A DNA stretch of 64,000 nt. Source: Bacillota bacterium. Lineage in GTDB: Bacteria > Bacillota > Clostridia > Lachnospirales > Lachnospiraceae. A program made the translations under genes and the position numbers. Numbering within the stretch: position 1 is the stretch's first letter; the number at the start of each line of letters is the position of its first letter. Under the pieces are notes generated by a model. The model saw only the letters and a list, made by a program, of their open reading frames with translations. It did not search any database and was not told the DNA's origin. Below, in pieces: positions 60,442-64,000 of the stretch. The stretch is taken from contig JAEWQV010000016.1 in the NCBI GenBank assembly GCA_023399055.1, forward strand, positions 372,001-436,000, in the 5' to 3' direction.

Positions 60442-61344
60442 ATGTGGCTTAATATTGTGTTCGGAATTATAAGCATAAGTAGCTTAAGCATATTGGTTTT
60501 ATACCGGCGGCAGGTTCGCTCTATCTGCCGCCAGCTTGAATTTATTAAAGATAATTCAACGAATAAAATAATCTCAGCAGAGTTGGATTTTATAGAAGTA
60601 AAAGAATTATCAAAGAACCTAAATAAAATGATAAAAATGCAGAGAGAGCATGAGGTGGAATATAAAAATAAAGATAATCAATTAAAAGAAACGATTACAA
60701 ATATCTCTCATGATATTCGAACCCCTTTGACTTCGCTGAAAGGATATTTTGAATTGTTATCTGAATCCACTGTGGAAGCGGATCGAAGACGTTATGTTAA
60801 AATCATTGAGACAAGATTATTTTCGTTACAAGAGATGGTGGAGCAGCTGTTTACCTATGTGAAACTACAAAATGAATCCTATGATTTGGAGATAGAGGAA
60901 TGTAATCTTAATAGGATAGTGTATGATTCTGTTTTCTCATTTTATGAAGATTTTAAGAATAGAGGGATGGAGCCAATTGTATTAATTCCTGAGGAAAGTT
61001 CATTTGTTATGGCTAATGAAGCAGGGTTACGCAGAGTCGTGCAAAATGTCATAAAGAATGCTTTGGATCATGGGAATGAACAAATTATAATAGAAATGAA
61101 GAGGGGTAGTGATAAAGTTGAATTGTTCGTAAAAAACAGATATTTAGGAATAGATAAGATTGATACGGACAAGGTGTTTCATCGCTTCTACAAAGCAGAT
61201 GAATCAAGGAGTAGTAATTCCACAGGGCTGGGATTATCCATTGCTTATGAGTTAGTGAAACATATGAATGGAAATATTACTGCATTTTTAGAGGGAAATC
61301 TTTTTGTAATTAAAATTCAATTTGCTATAGAGGATGTTAGCTAG
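60442..61344 (+). CDS. Sensor histidine kinase (HisKA)
   Basis: 300 residues. One N-terminal membrane helix (about 2-21) with no real extracellular part, an amphipathic linker, HisKA with His90 in ISHDIRTPLT, and HATPase boxes N (QNVIKNALDHG) and G (GLGLSIAYELVKH). Such short-sensor kinases (LanK/BcrS-like) usually rely on the neighbouring ABC transporter for signal detection. AAGGGGAT precedes the ATG. The gene is 82 bp after the permease gene; the cognate regulator is at 57746. Confidence 0.92.
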   Translation: MWLNIVFGIISISSLSILVLYRRQVRSICRQLEFIKDNSTNKIISAELDFIEVKELSKNLNKMIKMQREHEVEYKNKDNQLKETITNISHDIRTPLTSLKGYFELLSESTVEADRRRYVKIIETRLFSLQEMVEQLFTYVKLQNESYDLEIEECNLNRIVYDSVFSFYEDFKNRGMEPIVLIPEESSFVMANEAGLRRVVQNVIKNALDHGNEQIIIEMKRGSDKVELFVKNRYLGIDKIDTDKVFHRFYKADESRSSNSTGLGLSIAYELVKHMNGNITAFLEGNLFVIKIQFAIEDVS

Positions 61345-61402
61345 TCCAAGTTTATTATATATAGTAGTTAAAATTAAAAATAGAAAATTAAGGAAGTTCT
61401 AC

Positions 61403-61454
61403 TTGACAAAAATAGGTAACAAGTGTATCCTCTAATTAGGTAACAAGCGTTATC
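61403..61454 (+). promoter_or_regulatory. Promoter and two operators of the BlaI/BlaR1-type genes
   Basis: TTGACA (61403-61408), 17 bp, TATCCT (61426-61431). Two similar dyads, GGTAACaagtGTATCC (61415-61430) between the -35 and -10, and GGTAACaagcGTTATC (61439-61454) over the start point, 24 bp apart. A repressor bound to both would cover the promoter, as BlaI does. The sequence differs from the classic TACA/TGTA operator. Confidence 0.7.
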
Positions 61455-61471
61455 TGATTGGAGGTTTTTCT

Positions 61472-61861
61472 ATGTCTGAACTATACGCAAAGGTTTCTGA
61501 TTCCGAACTAAAAATAATGAAAATTTTATGGCAAGAAGCTAAGCCAATGAAGCTTGCAGAGATCCGTAAAAAAATTACACCCATAACTGGCTGGGAGAGT
61601 GTTATGGTTAAGACACTGTTATATAGGTTAGTTGATAAGGGAGTTGTCAGCTCAAAGAAACAGGACGCATTTTATTTTACACCAAACATTAGTGAACAGG
61701 ACTATAATGAATATGCAACGAATTCCTTTGTTGATAAGTTGTATGATGGGAATGTAAAAAATCTTGTTGCGACTTTAATAGACGGAAACAAGATTTCAGA
61801 GGAGGATATCTCAGAGTTACGTGCAATGTTTAAGGTTGGTAAAGGGAAGGTAGGAAATTAA
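61472..61861 (+). CDS. BlaI/MecI/CopY family repressor
   Basis: 129 residues. Penicillinase-repressor family: winged helix (about 5-75, SDSELKIMKILWQEAKPMKLAEIR, then WESVMVKTLLYRLVDKGVV) and a C-terminal dimerisation part (about 80-125). GGAGG precedes the ATG. One base separates its stop codon from the ATG of the BlaR1-type gene. Expected to repress its own operon through the two dyads upstream, until the partner protease acts. No beta-lactamase gene is seen in the window. Confidence 0.93.
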   Translation: MSELYAKVSDSELKIMKILWQEAKPMKLAEIRKKITPITGWESVMVKTLLYRLVDKGVVSSKKQDAFYFTPNISEQDYNEYATNSFVDKLYDGNVKNLVATLIDGNKISEEDISELRAMFKVGKGKVGN

Positions 61862-61862
61862 C

Positions 61863-63971
61863 ATGACTACTACCGGTATAAACATTTTTCGAATGTTACT
61901 GGCAATGACACTTACAGGTAGTGTAATAGCCGCAATTCTTTTTGTTATAAAACCAATAATAAAAAATAAATTATCAAAAACCTTTCAATATTATATATGG
62001 CTTCTGGTTATTATTACGTTACTTATCCCTATTCCATTATCAATCCCTGTGAATATGTCAACAACTAAGGTTAAAACAGATGATTCTGTTATTACAGTGA
62101 TTGAGCCAATGTTAACAGTTCGTGATGTGGTAGATAAATTTATATTTAGCACAGAGGTAAAAGACGATAAGAAAAGTCTGCCAATATTCACTGCGAAAGC
62201 AATTTTAGTATATTGGTTCATTGGTTTTTTGGTATTCTTAGGAATAAACATCTCTACCTATTTTATATTTGTAAAAAAGTTAGAAAAGACGGTGGTAGAA
62301 TTTGATGCAAGCTGCACCTGGATGTATGTATTTAAAAGTAAATTTGTATCAACACCAATGTTATTAGGTATTTTTAGGCCTGCAATTATTTTGCCAGATC
62401 GTGAGTATGAGGAAGAACAAATAAATAATATTATATTGCATGAAACCTGGCATTATAAACGGCGTGATTTAATCTTAAAATGGGTTGTAACCATAACAAA
62501 TGCAGTTCACTGGTTTAATCCCATTGCATACTTGATAAGAAAAGAGATTAATATTGCTTGTGAATTAAGTTGTGATGAGGCTGTAATCAGGAAAATGAGT
62601 GATGAGAACAAACAAAGCTACGGGGATACTTTAATCTCTGTAGTAGCAGACAGGCGTTGCCCAGTAGGAATTGTTTCAATGACCATGTGCGAGGATAAAC
62701 AAAAACTAAAAGATCGTCTCCTTTCCATCATGCAATATAAACGAATTAGTAAGCTTTTTATTGCAATTTCAATTGGTATGATTACGTTCTTGTCAGGTGG
62801 AGTGATTGTGTTAAATGCGAGAACTGTATTTGATTTATCCTCAAATATATTAGTAACAGACTCAGTAGAAACAGAGAAAAATATTCTTGATTTGATGGGC
62901 AGTTCTTCAGAACATCTCTATATTGATTTGGATAAAGCAAAGCCTTTTGAAATAACTACTGAACTTAAGCTTTCCAGATTTACCAATGATGTCTATACCA
63001 TAGAAACGAACGGGATAGCGCAAAACTATCAATTACAATATCAACTTGGTAATAGTGAAAAGTCACTTAAAATTATAAAAACAGGAAATATACCAATACC
63101 AAATAATAGTGTGAGTATATCAGTATTTTTTGATGCGTTAAAGTACTTACCTAAAGATGATATTATGCGTGAGTCAGTAGTCGAACCTAAAAAGTTTTTT
63201 GTAAGTTTTGGAGAGGGGGAAGTAATTAATGGTTATCATATTTACTATAATGCGCAGGGTGATATGTCTCAACATTATCAAGACTTACTTATTCTTACTC
63301 TTGTTCCAGATTATAGCGAAAAATCAGAAAAGCTTCTATCAAAGCTCCAAGCAGTAGATAAAACGTTAATTTTGAACTACTATTTAGCCTATAGAAATAT
63401 AAAAATTCTTACTGAGGAGAAAGATAAGGCGCGACAAATAGCATTACAAGCAGTACAGGACTACATACGTGGTTCAGGTAGTACAGATAATAGGGCAGAG
63501 CCAATTGTAGTTAATTATGAAAACGGTAACCCATTTTTTATATTTGAATTATGGAATGAATATATTGCTATTACAGTAAGTAAGACAATAGATGGTCAAT
63601 GGCACAGTAGAATAAGTAATGAAAAGAAGTATGGAAGGCACATACAGCTTATATATAAGGGCTATTATGGAGAGGGAGATAATGAAAAGTTGTTTCTTGT
63701 ATCCAAGATTCTTAGTGATGAGGTTGCCTTTATTGGAGTTGGAACTGGTAAAAATCTTGACATTAAGTCTATTGGTGGTCAAAAAATAGTCAGTATGTTA
63801 TTTGAGGAGTCAAAATATAGAAGTTTAGATGACCCAATTGCTTATTCCAAGGAAGGTATTCCACTATATCATATAAGAGTGCTTCGAGAAGATGATAATT
63901 TTTTACCTATATTAACAGCATGGGTACCGATACCTTACTATAATTTATTAAAGAAGTACTACCGAAAATAA
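61863..63971 (+). CDS. BlaR1/MecR1-type M56 membrane protease without penicillin-binding sensor
   Basis: 702 residues. N-terminal membrane helices (about 7-30, 40-60, 113-137), M56 domain with zinc motif HETWH (193-197) and the third ligand region CELSCDEAV (about 233-241), a fourth membrane helix (about 297-317), then a 385-residue extracellular region that shows no SxxK/KTG and so is not a penicillin-binding sensor. By analogy with BlaR1, the protease is activated by an outside signal and removes the BlaI-type repressor; the inducer is unknown and probably not a beta-lactam. GGTAGGAAATT precedes the ATG. The gene is complete, ending 29 bp before the window's right edge. Confidence 0.88.
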   Translation: MTTTGINIFRMLLAMTLTGSVIAAILFVIKPIIKNKLSKTFQYYIWLLVIITLLIPIPLSIPVNMSTTKVKTDDSVITVIEPMLTVRDVVDKFIFSTEVKDDKKSLPIFTAKAILVYWFIGFLVFLGINISTYFIFVKKLEKTVVEFDASCTWMYVFKSKFVSTPMLLGIFRPAIILPDREYEEEQINNIILHETWHYKRRDLILKWVVTITNAVHWFNPIAYLIRKEINIACELSCDEAVIRKMSDENKQSYGDTLISVVADRRCPVGIVSMTMCEDKQKLKDRLLSIMQYKRISKLFIAISIGMITFLSGGVIVLNARTVFDLSSNILVTDSVETEKNILDLMGSSSEHLYIDLDKAKPFEITTELKLSRFTNDVYTIETNGIAQNYQLQYQLGNSEKSLKIIKTGNIPIPNNSVSISVFFDALKYLPKDDIMRESVVEPKKFFVSFGEGEVINGYHIYYNAQGDMSQHYQDLLILTLVPDYSEKSEKLLSKLQAVDKTLILNYYLAYRNIKILTEEKDKARQIALQAVQDYIRGSGSTDNRAEPIVVNYENGNPFFIFELWNEYIAITVSKTIDGQWHSRISNEKKYGRHIQLIYKGYYGEGDNEKLFLVSKILSDEVAFIGVGTGKNLDIKSIGGQKIVSMLFEESKYRSLDDPIAYSKEGIPLYHIRVLREDDNFLPILTAWVPIPYYNLLKKYYRK

Positions 63972-64000
63972 ACGAAGTATAATAAGAGCTAAACAGGCTC

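Noticed and set aside
1..64000. CRISPR arrays, tRNA/rRNA genes, insertion sequences with transposase, prophage
   Set aside because: No regularly spaced repeats with unique spacers, no cloverleaf or rRNA-like sequence and no transposase, integrase or capsid-like ORF was seen; manual reading may miss a tRNA.

Overview
The window looks like part of the chromosome of an anaerobic, endospore-forming, low-GC Gram-positive bacterium of the class Clostridia, most likely Lachnospiraceae (close to Lachnoclostridium). The reasons are AT-rich DNA, strong AGGAGG-type ribosome sites, a spoIIA-sigF-spoVA block, clostridial small families (DUF6514, DUF4250), a lysine riboswitch before dapA, and a flagellin N-methylase. 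The assignment rests on gene content only; no rRNA or tRNA gene was seen.

Layout. 1-2.4 kb: the end of a probable Panacea-type protein and typA. 2.8-5.9 kb: an SSB-like protein, then dapA-dapB behind a lysine riboswitch. 6.2-11.1 kb: a four-gene gliding-type ABC export cassette. 11.1-11.6 kb: an unexplained imperfect palindrome of about 300 bp. 11.6-17.3 kb: a large SpoIID-domain protein, a YihY-type membrane protein, and a 48-residue protein next to a zinc-ribbon/TPR membrane protein. 17.4-21.5 kb: the sporulation block spoIIAA-spoIIAB-sigF-(small membrane protein)-spoVAC-spoVAD-spoVAE. 21.6-28.5 kb: class A penicillin-binding protein, YigZ, VanZ-like, RarA and several small conserved proteins. 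28.7-32.6 kb: a TMEM165/GDT1 transporter behind a yybP-ykoY (Mn2+) riboswitch, and an AraC regulator divergent from a GH13 glycosidase with a MITE-like palindrome between them. 32.8-39.2 kb: FliB and a two-component/ABC-permease module with a phased operator array.

39.4-53.8 kb is the most interesting part: an exopolysaccharide locus. It encodes a BcsA-like GT2 synthase without a PilZ domain, a BcsB-like protein, a four-TM protein with a degenerate GGDEF domain that keeps an RxxD c-di-GMP-binding I-site, a DUF2334 deacetylase-like protein, UDP-GlcNAc 2-epimerase (source of UDP-ManNAc), two GT-C-like membrane proteins with a GtrB-like partner, and an extracellular thioredoxin-GH8-like fusion. 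The parts resemble the c-di-GMP-controlled Listeria Pss system, with additions that may be new.

53.9-64 kb holds a PNPOx-like protein and WYL regulator, a membrane-anchored alpha/beta hydrolase, an OmpR-type regulator with a lantibiotic-type ABC transporter and histidine kinase, and a BlaI/BlaR1-type pair whose promoter carries two matching dyads.
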